Part shown: positions 15,838 through 25,107 of the stretch, in pieces | How the letters are laid out: every line of letters begins with the position of its first letter | Position numbering within the stretch: position 1 is the first letter of the stretch | Assembly: GCA_964509545.1 (NCBI GenBank) | Contig: CAZDXQ010000051.1 | Location: 1-25,156 of the forward strand | Direction: 5' to 3' | DNA length: 25,156 bases | Source: JADJWR01 sp964509545 | GTDB taxonomy: Bacteria; Pseudomonadota; Gammaproteobacteria; Burkholderiales; Burkholderiaceae_F | The notes under the pieces: generated by a model | The model's input: only the letters and a program-made list of their open reading frames with translations | The model's database searches: none | What the model was told of the DNA's origin: nothing | Translations under genes and position numbers: made by a program

Positions 15838-16719
15838 ATGGACCTCGCCACCTTCCTGATCCAGTGCCTGAATGCCGTCCAGTACGGGCTGCTGCTGTTT
15901 CTCGTCGCCAGCGGGCTGACGCTGATCTTCGGCATCATGGGCGTGATCAACCTCGCCCACGGCAGCTTCTACATGATCGGCGCCTACATGGCGTACGCGC
16001 TGGCGCCGTGGGTGCAGGGCTGGCTCGGCGGCGGCTTCTTCACCACGCTGGCCGTGGGCATCGTGCTGTCCGTGCTGCTCGGCTACCTGCTCGAGTGGCT
16101 GTTCTTCAGCTACCTGTACGAGCGCGAGCACCTGCAGCAGGTGCTGATGACCTACGGCCTGATCCTGGTCTTCGAGGAACTGCGCAGCATCCTGGTCGGC
16201 GACGACGTGCACGGCGTGCCGGCGCCGGAGTTCCTCGGCGGCAGCCTCCCGCTGTCGGACGTGATGAGCTATCCGGTGTATCGCCTGTTCATCTCTGCGG
16301 TGTGCATCGCCGTGGCGGTGGCGATGTGGTTCGTCATCACGCGCACGCGGCTGGGCATGCGCGTGCGCGCCGGCGCCAGCAACCGCGAGATGGTGCGGGC
16401 GCTGGGCATCGACATCAAGCTGCTGTACCGGCTGGTCTTCGCCGTCGGCGTGGCGCTGGCCGCCCTCGCCGGCATGATCGCGGCGCCGGTCAGCTCCGTG
16501 TATCCGGGCATGGGCGGCCAGGTGCTGATCATCTGCTTCGTCGTGGTGGTGATCGGCGGCATCGGCTCGATCCGCGGCGCGCTGGTCGCGGCGCTGCTCG
16601 TCGGCGTGGTCGATACCTTCGGCAAGGTGCTGTTCCCCGCCGCCGCGGGGCTGCTGGTGTACCTGCTGATGGCGGCCGTGCTGCTGTGGAAGCCCGAAGG
16701 GCTGTTCAAGGTCGGCTGA
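15838..16719 (+). CDS. ABC transporter permease (LivH-type)
   Basis: A 293-residue inner-membrane permease with about 8 hydrophobic helices. The family segment GIMGVINLAHGSFYMIGAYM lies near residues 32-51, and the cytoplasmic coupling loop TRLGMRVRAGASNREMVRAL with GID lies in the middle, where it should contact the ATPases. The C-terminus has the GGIGSIRGALVAALLVGVVD helix and ends WKPEGLFKVG, as in LivH. It pairs with the LivM-type permease that begins 10 bases later to form the membrane channel. ATG 15838 is chosen because conserved sequence begins at MDLATFLIQCLNAVQYGLLL. An in-frame ATG at 15805 would add 11 residues derived partly from the repeat region. Neither has a strong Shine-Dalgarno. 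Confidence 0.93.
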   Translation: MDLATFLIQCLNAVQYGLLLFLVASGLTLIFGIMGVINLAHGSFYMIGAYMAYALAPWVQGWLGGGFFTTLAVGIVLSVLLGYLLEWLFFSYLYEREHLQQVLMTYGLILVFEELRSILVGDDVHGVPAPEFLGGSLPLSDVMSYPVYRLFISAVCIAVAVAMWFVITRTRLGMRVRAGASNREMVRALGIDIKLLYRLVFAVGVALAALAGMIAAPVSSVYPGMGGQVLIICFVVVVIGGIGSIRGALVAALLVGVVDTFGKVLFPAAAGLLVYLLMAAVLLWKPEGLFKVG

Positions 16720-16729
16720 GCGCAGCGCC

Positions 16730-17752
16730 ATGAACGCGCCCGCAACGCTGCGCGCCGGAGCCGATCGCTTTGCTCCGCAGATCGACGCCGCAACGATGCT
16801 GCGCGCGGCGCCGCTGCTGCTGGCGCTGCTGCTGCTCGCCGTCTTTCCCGCCTTCGCCGGCAAGTTCTACGTCGACCTGGCAGTGAAGATCATGATCCTG
16901 GCGATCTTCGCGATGAGCCTCGAAGTGCTGGTCGGGCAGACCGGGCTGGTGTGCTTCGGCCATGCCGCGTTCTTCGGCATCGCCGCCTATGTCGCCGCGT
17001 TGCTGACGCCGAAGAGCGAGGCCGCCTCGCTGTGGATCGTGGCTCCGGCGGCGATCGGCGCCGCGGCCGCCTACGCGCTTGCGGTGGGCGCGCTGTCGCT
17101 GCGCACGCGCGGCGTGTACTTCATCATGATCACGCTCGCTTTCGCGCAGATGGCCTATTACGTGTTCCACGACACGCCGATCGGCGGCGGCAGCGACGGC
17201 ATCTACCTGTACTTCCGCCCCGACGCGTCGCTCGCCGGCTGGCGGCTGTTCGACCTGGATGCCGGCCACACCTTCTATTACGTGGTGCTCGCCTGCCTCG
17301 CCGGCACGTTCGTCTTCCTGGCGATCATGCTGCGCAGCCGTTTCGGCCACGCGCTGGCCGGCATCCGCGTCAACGAGCAGCGGACGCGCGCCGCGGGCTT
17401 CCCCACCTATTCGTACAAGCTGGTCGCCTTCGTGCTCGCCGCCGCGCTGGCCGGGCTGGCCGGCTTCCTGCACGCGTTGAAGGACGGCTACGTCAACCCG
17501 GAGATCCTGTCCTGGCACCAGTCGGGCGCGGTGCTGCTGATGGTGATCCTGGGCGGCATTGGCCACCTGCGCGGCGCGATCCTCGGCGCCTTCGTCTTCA
17601 CGCTGCTTCAGGAACTGTTCCAGTGGCAGGCGATTTTTGGCAAGTTCGCCAAGCACTGGCAGCTGATGCTCGGGCTGACGATCATCGTCTTCGTCGCTGC
17701 GGCCCCGCGCGGCCTGATCGGGCTGGCCGACCGCCTGCGGAGGCGCAGGTGA
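16730..17752 (+). CDS. ABC transporter permease (LivM-type)
   Basis: A 340-residue inner-membrane permease of the LivM type with about 9-10 hydrophobic segments. Family features include SLEVLVGQTGLVCFGHAAFF near residues 63-82 (the LivM counterpart of the NLAHG segment), LRTRGVYFIMITLAFAQMAY, the coupling loop FGHALAGIRVNEQRTRAAGF and GGIGHLRGAILGAFVFTLLQ. A central extracytoplasmic stretch (DTPIGGGSDGIYLYFRPD) may face the binding protein. It starts at ATG 16730, 10 bases after the LivH-type stop, and its stop overlaps the GTG start of the ATPase gene (GTGA). With its partner it forms the transmembrane path for the presumed aromatic acid. Confidence 0.93.
   Translation: MNAPATLRAGADRFAPQIDAATMLRAAPLLLALLLLAVFPAFAGKFYVDLAVKIMILAIFAMSLEVLVGQTGLVCFGHAAFFGIAAYVAALLTPKSEAASLWIVAPAAIGAAAAYALAVGALSLRTRGVYFIMITLAFAQMAYYVFHDTPIGGGSDGIYLYFRPDASLAGWRLFDLDAGHTFYYVVLACLAGTFVFLAIMLRSRFGHALAGIRVNEQRTRAAGFPTYSYKLVAFVLAAALAGLAGFLHALKDGYVNPEILSWHQSGAVLLMVILGGIGHLRGAILGAFVFTLLQELFQWQAIFGKFAKHWQLMLGLTIIVFVAAAPRGLIGLADRLRRRR
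17739..17743 (+). promoter_or_regulatory. Shine-Dalgarno GGAGG of the LivG-type ATPase gene
   Basis: GGAGG within the last codons of the LivM-type gene lies 5 bases before GTG 17749 and decides that start for the ATPase. Confidence 0.7.
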
Positions 17753-18510
17753 CGGCGGCAGCCAGCGAGACGCTGCTCGCCGCGCGCGCGGTGTCGCGTC
17801 GCTTCGGCGGCCTGCGCGCCGTCGACGAGGTTTCGCTCGAACTCCAGCGCGGCGAACTGCACGCAGTGATCGGCACCAACGGCGCCGGCAAGTCGACGCT
17901 GATCAACGTGCTTTCCGGCGAACTCGCCGCCAGCGGCGGCCGCGTCGAACTGCTCGGCCAGGACGCGACCTACTGGAGCCAGCCGCGCCGCGCCCGGGCC
18001 GGGCTGGGTCGCAGCTACCAGAGGAGCACGCTTTTTCCCAGCTTCACCGTGCGCGAGAACTGCCGGCTGGCGGCGCAGGCGCAGTTTCCGCGCGCGTGGG
18101 ATTGGCTGACCCCGGCAGCGCGCTGCCGCCGCAGCCTCGCCGCGGCCCAGGCCGCGATCGACCGTGTCGGGCTGGCCGAGGTGGCCGAGCGGACCGTGAC
18201 CGCGCTGTCGCACGGCGAGCGGCGCCAGCTCGAGATCGCCGTGTGCCTGGCCACGCAGCCTTCGGTGCTGCTGCTCGACGAACCGCTGGCCGGCATGGGC
18301 GTGGAGGAAAGCGCGCGCATGCTCGAACTGCTGCTGCAGCTGAAGGAGGGCCACGCGATCCTGCTGGTCGAGCACGACATGGACGCGGTGTTCCGCGTCG
18401 CCGACCGGATCACGGTGATGGTCAACGGCCGCGTGATCGCCAGCGACCGGCCTTCGGCGGTGAGAAACAACGCCGAGGTGCAGCGCGCCTACCTCGGCGA
18501 CGGGCATTGA
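17749..18510 (+). CDS. ABC transporter ATP-binding protein (LivG-type)
   Basis: A 253-residue ATPase of the importer. Walker A is GTNGAGKST (42-50), the Q-loop is Q91 in GRSYQRSTLFPSFTV, the signature is LSHGE (153-157; H replacing G is common in LivG-type proteins), Walker B is VLLLDE with E178, and the switch histidine is H209 in LLVEHDMDAVF. It drives transport from the cytoplasmic face of the membrane together with the LivF-type ATPase that follows 7 bases later. The start is GTG 17749, overlapping the LivM-type stop by 4 bases and preceded by GGAGG. All catalytic residues are present, so it probably provides at least one fully active site of the heterodimer. Confidence 0.94.
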   Translation: MTAAASETLLAARAVSRRFGGLRAVDEVSLELQRGELHAVIGTNGAGKSTLINVLSGELAASGGRVELLGQDATYWSQPRRARAGLGRSYQRSTLFPSFTVRENCRLAAQAQFPRAWDWLTPAARCRRSLAAAQAAIDRVGLAEVAERTVTALSHGERRQLEIAVCLATQPSVLLLDEPLAGMGVEESARMLELLLQLKEGHAILLVEHDMDAVFRVADRITVMVNGRVIASDRPSAVRNNAEVQRAYLGDGH

Positions 18511-18517
18511 GCCTGCG

Positions 18518-19240
<723 letters not shown>

Positions 19241-19283
19241 ATCAAAACGCCCATGGCCGCGCCAGCCCCGCGAGGCAGCCGCC

Positions 19284-20105
19284 TCAGCGACCGGCCACGC
19301 GCCAGCCGTGCGTGTAGACGCTGAAACTGGCGCCGCGGGCAAAGCCGATCAGCGTCTGGCCGCAGCCTTCGGCCACGCGCACAGCCAGCGCGGTCGGCGC
19401 CGACACCGCCGCCAGCACCGCGATGCCGGCGGTGGCGCTCTTCTGCACCATCTCGACGCTGGCGCGGCTGGTGATCAGGGCGAAGCCGGCGCGGGTGTCG
19501 ATGCCGGAACGCACCAGCGCGCCGATCAGCTTGTCCAGCGCGTTGTGGCGGCCCACGTCTTCGCGCGCGCAGACGATCGCGCCATCGACGCCGCACCACA
19601 CCGCGCCATGCGCCGCACCGGTCGCGCGCTGCAGCGGCTGCACACCGGCCAGCCCGGCGTGCGCCGCGGCCAGCGCTGCCGGCGCCACCTGCATCGGCCG
19701 CTGCGACAGGTCGGGCAGGGGCCGCAGCACCTGCTCCAGGCTCTCCGTGCCGCAGATGCCGCAGCCAGTGCGACCGGCCAGCGTGCGCCGGCGCTCCTTC
19801 AGGTGGGCAAAGGCGGCGGCGGCGATGTCGATGGCGAGCGTGATGCCGGCATCGGACTCATGCACGTCGACGCCGTAGCACTGCGACGGCTGAGCGATGC
19901 CTTCGCTGTAGGAGAAGCCGACGGCGAAGTCGTGCAGGTCGGCCGGCGTCGCCAGCATCACCGCGTGCGAGATGCCGTTGTACTCGAAGGCGATGGGTGT
20001 CTCGAGCGCAACCAGTCCTTGCGCCTGCGGCAGGGCGTCGCGACCAAAGCGCTGCACCGCGCGCGGTTCGCTCGCGCCCGCGGCGCGCTCCGTGTCGTCT
20101 GCCAT
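19284..20105 (-). CDS. fdhD: FdhD, molybdenum cofactor sulfurtransferase
   Basis: A 273-residue cytoplasmic protein that passes sulfur from a cysteine desulfurase (IscS) to the bis-MGD form of molybdenum cofactor, activating formate dehydrogenases and some related enzymes. The essential Cys pair is C115-x-x-C118 in RTGCGICGTESLEQ. Other family segments are FEYNGISHAVMLATPADLHD, DFAVGFSYSEGI, CAREDVGRHNALDKLIG and FALITSRASVEMVQKSATAG. Length matches FdhD (about 275). The start ATG 20105 is preceded by sequence without conserved features. It is the last gene of the leftward operon, 41 bases after hcrB. Its neighbours HcrCAB are xanthine-oxidase-family enzymes, which do not use bis-MGD, so its client is more likely the DMSO-reductase-family enzyme implied by the anchor gene at 24240-25100, or a formate dehydrogenase elsewhere. 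Confidence 0.94.
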   Translation of the reverse strand: MADDTERAAGASEPRAVQRFGRDALPQAQGLVALETPIAFEYNGISHAVMLATPADLHDFAVGFSYSEGIAQPSQCYGVDVHESDAGITLAIDIAAAAFAHLKERRRTLAGRTGCGICGTESLEQVLRPLPDLSQRPMQVAPAALAAAHAGLAGVQPLQRATGAAHGAVWCGVDGAIVCAREDVGRHNALDKLIGALVRSGIDTRAGFALITSRASVEMVQKSATAGIAVLAAVSAPTALAVRVAEGCGQTLIGFARGASFSVYTHGWRVAGR

Positions 20106-20146
20106 GGCGACACAGATTAACCCGTCGCTCGCACCCACGTGCCTGC

Positions 20147-21139
20147 TCAGCCGGCGCTGCCCGCGGCGACCTGCAGTTCGCGCAGCAGCCGCTGCGCCAG
20201 CACGATGGCCACCTGGCGTCTGTAATTCGAGGCGGTGGTGGTCGTTCGCATCGGGCTCACCTGTTTGCCGATGCGTTTGCCCAGCGCCTTGAGCAGCGCC
20301 TCGTCGACCGGCGAACCGCACAGCGCCTCGGTGTCGGCGAGCAGCAGCGGGCGCGAGTTGGTTCCGGTCAGCGCTACCCGCAGGGTGGTCAGCCGGTCAT
20401 CGGCGAAGCCGGCGCGCACGGCCACGCCGGCCAGCGGAAAGTCCATCGCGCCACGCACGCGCGCCTTGCGGTAGCCGGCGCGCGCTCCCGCCGGCTGCGG
20501 CGGGATGCGCACGGCAACGATCAGTTCGTCCGCGGCCAGCCGCAGATGCGCGGCACCGTCGTCGGCATAGAACCCGGCCAGCGGCATCGTCAGCATACCG
20601 CGATGGCCGACGATCTCGACCGTCGCCTCGAGCGCGATCAGCGCTGGCGCGAGGTCGCCGCTGAAGGCGGCATGGCAGCGCCTGCCCTGCGGCGCGACGT
20701 GGCAGGTGTCGCCGCCGTGCTTCAGGCAGTAGTCGTTCGACTTCCGCCACCATTCGCTCTGGTTGTAGAACACGCAGCGCGTGTCGAGGCACAGGTTGCC
20801 GCCGAGCGTGGCGACGCTGCGATGGCCGGGGCCGGCGACCGCGGCGGCCGCCTGCGCCAGCGCCGGCAGTTCGCGCGCGATCAGCGGGTCCGAAGCGAGC
20901 ACGGCGAGGGTGACGCCGGCGCCGAGACGCCAGCCCTGCGCGTCGCGCGTGACGGCGCCGAAGTCGACGATGCCGCTGACATCGACCAGCGCCGCCGGCG
21001 CGCCGATGCCTCGCCTGAGATTGGGCAGCAGATCGGTGCCGCCGGCGATGATCCGCGCCCCGGGCACGCTGGCGAGCAGCGCAGCGGCGCGCGCTGCGGT
21101 GCCGGCCTTGTACAGCGTAAACGGCGCCAGAGGCTCCAT
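20147..21139 (-). CDS. hcrB: 4-hydroxybenzoyl-CoA reductase, FAD/[4Fe-4S] subunit
   Basis: A 330-residue FAD-binding subunit of the CO-dehydrogenase/xanthine-oxidase family. FAD contacts include ARIIAGGTDLLPNLRRG (28-44) and SVATLGGNLC (108-117). The diagnostic feature is an insertion at about 118-157 (DTRCVFYNQSEWWRK, DYCLKHGGDTCHVAPQG and RRC) with C122, C138, C146 and C155. As I recall, four cysteines at these positions bind the extra [4Fe-4S] cluster of Thauera aromatica HcrB, which lets this enzyme pass low-potential electrons from ferredoxin to the molybdenum site and reduce, rather than hydroxylate, its substrate. Ordinary family members lack this loop. It starts at ATG 21139, one base after the hcrA stop, and fdhD follows after 41 bases. 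The complex removes the para hydroxyl of 4-hydroxybenzoyl-CoA, yielding benzoyl-CoA. Confidence 0.95.
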   Translation of the reverse strand: MEPLAPFTLYKAGTAARAAALLASVPGARIIAGGTDLLPNLRRGIGAPAALVDVSGIVDFGAVTRDAQGWRLGAGVTLAVLASDPLIARELPALAQAAAAVAGPGHRSVATLGGNLCLDTRCVFYNQSEWWRKSNDYCLKHGGDTCHVAPQGRRCHAAFSGDLAPALIALEATVEIVGHRGMLTMPLAGFYADDGAAHLRLAADELIVAVRIPPQPAGARAGYRKARVRGAMDFPLAGVAVRAGFADDRLTTLRVALTGTNSRPLLLADTEALCGSPVDEALLKALGKRIGKQVSPMRTTTTASNYRRQVAIVLAQRLLRELQVAAGSAG

Positions 21140-21140
21140 C

Positions 21141-23504
21141 TCACGCCCCTGCCGTGTGCTTCGCCGCCGCGATCGCCTGCTGCACGCGCTGCTTGCGCGA
21201 ACGCGCCTGCAGCGCGTCGAGCAGGCGGTCGGGCGAAACGGGCAATTCGGTCAGGCGCAGGCCGGTCGCGTCGGCGATGGCGTTGGTCAGCGCCGGGATG
21301 AATCCGGACAGCGATCCCTCGCCGGCCTCCTTGGCGCCGAAGGGTCCGTGCGGATCGGGCGCCTCGACGATGAAGGTCTCGATCGGCGGCGACTCGACGA
21401 TGGTGGGGATCCGGTAGTCGAGGAAGTTGGCGCGCAGCGGCAGCCCATCCTGGTACTGCGTCTCCTCGCACAGCGCCTGGCCCATGCCCATCCACACCGA
21501 GCCCTGCACCTGCCCTTCGACCGCCAGCGGGTTGATGGCGCGGCCGCAGTCGTGCGCCACCCACACGCGCAGCACGCGGACCACGCCGGTGGCCTCGTCG
21601 ACGTCGACCTCGACCACCTGCGCCGCGTACGAATACCCGGCGCCGGTGCCGACCGCGGCGCCCCTGAACTTGCCGCCCTGCACCTCGACCGGCGTCGACC
21701 ACACGCCCTTGACCGTCAGCGTGCCGGTGTCCTCGAGCGCGGCCGTGACCACGTCGCGGTAGCCGATCGACCTGTCGCCGCCCGCCGCCCGGTACAGCTC
21801 GCCGAGGCATTCGACGTCGGCCGCGCCGACGCCGAGCTTGCGCGCGGCGGCAGCAACCAGCACGTCACGCAGCGCCTGCGCGGCGCGGATGGCGGCATTG
21901 CCGACCATGAACGACACCCGCGACGAATACGAGCCGTTGTCCTTCGGCGTGACCGCGCTGTCGTTGGCGATCACGCGCAGCCGTTCCAGCGACAGGCCGA
22001 GCACCTCGGCCACGGCCTGCGCGATCAAGGTGGAGGAGCCCTGGCCGATGTCGGCCGCGCCGGTGAGCACGGTGATGCTGCCGTCGAAGTCGAGCTTGAG
22101 GTTGACGACCGCATGCGGCTCGCCGGTCCAGTGCACCGGCTTGGCCGAGCCGCTCACGTAATGCGAGCAGGCCATGCCGAGCCCGTGGCCGAGCGGCAGC
22201 CGGCCGCGCCGCTCGCGCCAGGCCGAGGCGGCCTCGACCCTGTCCAGGCATTCGGCCAGTCCGCAGGAGTTGACCTGCAGGTCGTTGATCGTGCGGTGCG
22301 GCGCGGTGATCAGGTTGGCGCGGCGCACGGCAAAGGGGTCGAGTCCGAGTTCGGCCGCCATGCTGTCGAGCAGCGCCTCGAAGGCATGGCGCACGTCGAC
22401 CGAGCCGTGGCCGCGCATCGCGCCGTTCGGCGGCGTGTTGGCGTAGACGCGCAGGCCGTGGTAGCGGCTGGCCGGCACGCGGTAGATCGCGTGCAGCAGC
22501 GCCCCCGCGTAAAGGATGGTCACCAGCCCGTAGCCGGCGTAGGCGCCGCCGCGCTGGATCACCTCGCAGTCGACGGCGGTGATGCGGCCTTCGCGCGTCA
22601 GGCCGATCTTCAGGCGCACGTCGGTCTGCGGCCGGCCGCGGTGCGTGAGGAACGTTTCCTCGCGCGACAGTTCGAGCTTGACCGCGGCGGCGGCGGCGCG
22701 GGCGAGCAGCGCGGCGATGATCTCGAAGTTCAGCGTCTCGGTGCGATGGCCGAAACCACCGCCGACGAAAGGCTTGATGACGCGGATCTGCGACTCGTCC
22801 AGCCGCAGGCAGCGCGCCAGCGCAAGGTGCACGTAGTACGGCACCTGCGTCACCGAATGCAGCGTCAGCCGGCCGCGCTCGGCGTCCCACTCGGCAAGCG
22901 CCGCATTCGGCTCCATCATCGCGTGGGTGACCTCGGCGTAGTGGAAACGCTCCTCCGCGACCTTCGCCGCGGCGGCAAAGCCGGCATCGACATCGCCGAA
23001 GCTGTGATCGACTTCGCGTTCGATGTTTCCCGGCTTGTCGTCATGCAGCTGGACCGCCTCCGGCGCCAGCGCCGAGCTGGCATCGAACACCGCCGGCAGC
23101 GGGTCGAGGTCGAGCACGATCGCGGCCAGCGCGGCGCGCGCTGTCGGTTCGTCGACCGCCGCCACCGCCGCCACGGGTTCGCCGCGATAGCGCACACGGC
23201 CGCGCGCCAGCGGGAACTCGTTGCACGCGATCGGGATCACGCCGTAGGGCACGTCGCAGTCGTCGCCGGTGACGACGGCGCGCACGCCGGGAATCGCCCG
23301 CGCGGCGCGCGTGTCGATGCCGCGAATCACCGCATGCGCAAGCGGGCTGCGCAGGATGCTGCCCACCAGCGCATGGCGCGCCGGCAGATCGGCCGTGTAC
23401 TGGGCGCGGCCGGTGACCTTCTCCACGCCGTCGATCAGCGGCTGGCGCACGCCCACCGCGGGCGGGACGGCGATGCGCAGCGAGGTGTCGTCGGGGGCGT
23501 TCAT
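21141..23504 (-). CDS. hcrA: 4-hydroxybenzoyl-CoA reductase, molybdenum subunit
   Basis: A 787-residue catalytic subunit of the xanthine-oxidase family carrying molybdopterin cytosine dinucleotide. Cofactor-binding segments are KPFVGGGFGHRTE (244-256), NGAMRGHGSVDVRHAFE (360-376), TGAADIGQGSSTLIAQA (481-497) and the catalytic Glu E726 in GPFGAKEAGEGSLSG. The N-terminal a/b-hammerhead domain begins at VEKVTGRAQYTADLPARHAL. Length is close to the HcrA family (about 770). The start ATG 23504 is chosen because homology begins a few residues later; the frame continues upstream only through a repeat. The stop is one base before the hcrB ATG, indicating coupled translation. Sitting beside HcrB with its four-Cys loop makes 4-hydroxybenzoyl-CoA reductase far more likely than xanthine dehydrogenase or an aldehyde oxidase. 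The XdhC-type sulfur-insertion chaperone is not in the window. Confidence 0.94.
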   Translation of the reverse strand: MNAPDDTSLRIAVPPAVGVRQPLIDGVEKVTGRAQYTADLPARHALVGSILRSPLAHAVIRGIDTRAARAIPGVRAVVTGDDCDVPYGVIPIACNEFPLARGRVRYRGEPVAAVAAVDEPTARAALAAIVLDLDPLPAVFDASSALAPEAVQLHDDKPGNIEREVDHSFGDVDAGFAAAAKVAEERFHYAEVTHAMMEPNAALAEWDAERGRLTLHSVTQVPYYVHLALARCLRLDESQIRVIKPFVGGGFGHRTETLNFEIIAALLARAAAAAVKLELSREETFLTHRGRPQTDVRLKIGLTREGRITAVDCEVIQRGGAYAGYGLVTILYAGALLHAIYRVPASRYHGLRVYANTPPNGAMRGHGSVDVRHAFEALLDSMAAELGLDPFAVRRANLITAPHRTINDLQVNSCGLAECLDRVEAASAWRERRGRLPLGHGLGMACSHYVSGSAKPVHWTGEPHAVVNLKLDFDGSITVLTGAADIGQGSSTLIAQAVAEVLGLSLERLRVIANDSAVTPKDNGSYSSRVSFMVGNAAIRAAQALRDVLVAAAARKLGVGAADVECLGELYRAAGGDRSIGYRDVVTAALEDTGTLTVKGVWSTPVEVQGGKFRGAAVGTGAGYSYAAQVVEVDVDEATGVVRVLRVWVAHDCGRAINPLAVEGQVQGSVWMGMGQALCEETQYQDGLPLRANFLDYRIPTIVESPPIETFIVEAPDPHGPFGAKEAGEGSLSGFIPALTNAIADATGLRLTELPVSPDRLLDALQARSRKQRVQQAIAAAKHTAGA

Positions 23505-23661
23505 GCCGGCCTGCCCGGGCAGCGTTCGACCGCGGCGCCTGATCGCCAAACGCCGTCGCCCCGGCGAAGGCCGGCGCCTGGTTTGACCGCCCACAGATTG
23601 GCCGCCGGCCTTCGCCAGGGCGACGAGACGATGTCTCGCCTCAGCGGATGCGACACGCTGG
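23505..23661. other. hairpin-rich gap between hcrC and hcrA
   Basis: 157 bases separate two subunit genes that would be expected to be closely linked. The gap holds a palindromic element (listed separately) and a second perfect hairpin at 23624-23638 (arms cgagac/gtctcg around gat). I see no gene. The structures could alter hcrC:hcrA stoichiometry through RNA processing or partial termination. Confidence 0.55.
23555..23624. repeat. inverted-repeat element between hcrC and hcrA
   Basis: Left arm 23555-23581 (gtcgccccggcgaaggccgg...) and right arm 23605-23624 (ccggccttcgccagggcgac) are near-perfect inverted copies around a 23-base spacer. The layout (gtc...gac ends, each arm self-complementary, about 70 bases) matches the elements at 13534-13607 and 15714-15787, with a different core (cggcgaaggccg), so it looks like a variant family. 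Confidence 0.7.
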
Positions 23662-24141
<480 letters not shown>

Positions 24142-24239
24142 CGCGATCCCTGCGCCAACCTGGTGTCCCGAAACAGAAGTTCGCCGTTCGTGCGCGGCGG
24201 CAGGCAATACATCATTCGACGAACCTCCGACTTGGGACA

Positions 24240-25100
24240 CTAGCGGCTGCCAAACGGCCGCGCGCCGCGCACCGGGATCGCTTTCAGCGCGAAGCCCTGG
24301 TTGTAGCCGGCGCGGGTGACGAGCACGAACTTCAGATACCCGCCCGTTAGCAGCGCGATCAGTCCGGCCAAGGCGGTCAAGCCGGAGATGGGCACTGGCC
24401 CGCCGGCAAATGCAGCCACCATCAGCGCCAGCGAAACCGCGGTGCCGGCGAGCAGCACGTGGCCGGCTCGGTCGAGCGCCGCTGCGGCACGCGCGGCGAC
24501 TCGACCGGCGAGCCTTTGCCGGTACGCGTGCCAAAGCGCCGCGCGCGCCAGCAGCAGCAGACCGAAAAGCAGCGCCAGCCCCACATTGCCCTGGCCGTGC
24601 CAGGGCTGCGCCAGCCAGTACACGCCAGCGCCCTCGGCAAAACTGGTGCCGATCAGCAGCGCCACCGTCAGCGGCTCGCGCCAGGCGACGATCCCGCGCG
24701 CCGACTGCAGCATGCGGCTCTGGCAGTAAATGAAGACCAGCGCCACGGTGGCCGGCAGCAGCGCCATGCCGGCCAGGCCCGAGTACGCGCCCGCCGCCGC
24801 GGCGAGGCCGACCGGAAACAGGATCGTCGCGGCGATCGCCTCGCGTGTCATCCACGACGTGCGACCGTTGAAAAACACGTTCAGCGCGCGCCACGGCCGG
24901 CCCAGTTCGAACCAGACGCAGGCCAGCCCCAGCCCGACCAGCCCCAGCCCGGCGACGATGAACGCCGCTGCCATCGTGCCCTGGACGCCGGAAAGCACGG
25001 CGAACATCAGAACGCCGCTGCCGGCGCCGCCGCAGATGAAGTTGCCGGCGGCGCGCCAGTCCCATTGCGTCTGCTGCCAGGGATTCGGGCCGAAGCTCAT
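24240..25100 (-). CDS. DmsC/PadD-like membrane anchor subunit of a DMSO-reductase-family enzyme
   Basis: A 286-residue polytopic membrane protein with about 8 hydrophobic helices and the typical DmsC length (about 285). The start FGPNPWQQTQWDWRAAGNFI with CGGAGSGVLMF, then GLACVWFELGRPWRALNVFF with NGRTSWMTREA near residues 63-90, are features of the DmsC anchor family, whose members tie a periplasmic or cytoplasmic molybdenum subunit plus a four-cluster iron-sulfur subunit to the quinone pool. From its aromatic surroundings I infer the PadD-type anchor of phenylacetyl-CoA:acceptor oxidoreductase, which oxidises phenylacetyl-CoA to phenylglyoxylate with quinone as acceptor. The expected catalytic and iron-sulfur subunit genes would lie upstream, beyond the right edge. 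The start ATG 25100 fits the conserved N-terminus. A DMSO, thiosulfate or polysulfide reductase anchor remains possible. Confidence 0.8.
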   Translation of the reverse strand: MSFGPNPWQQTQWDWRAAGNFICGGAGSGVLMFAVLSGVQGTMAAAFIVAGLGLVGLGLACVWFELGRPWRALNVFFNGRTSWMTREAIAATILFPVGLAAAAGAYSGLAGMALLPATVALVFIYCQSRMLQSARGIVAWREPLTVALLIGTSFAEGAGVYWLAQPWHGQGNVGLALLFGLLLLARAALWHAYRQRLAGRVAARAAAALDRAGHVLLAGTAVSLALMVAAFAGGPVPISGLTALAGLIALLTGGYLKFVLVTRAGYNQGFALKAIPVRGARPFGSR

Positions 25101-25107
25101 GTCGCCC

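Noticed and set aside
13223..15838. Repeats considered as a CRISPR array
   Set aside because: The units are internally palindromic, diverged, irregularly spaced and lie singly at gene junctions; there are no regular spacers and no cas genes.
21141..23504. Xanthine dehydrogenase or aldehyde oxidase as identity of the three-subunit molybdoenzyme
   Set aside because: The four-Cys loop in the FAD subunit and the surrounding aromatic genes point specifically to 4-hydroxybenzoyl-CoA reductase.
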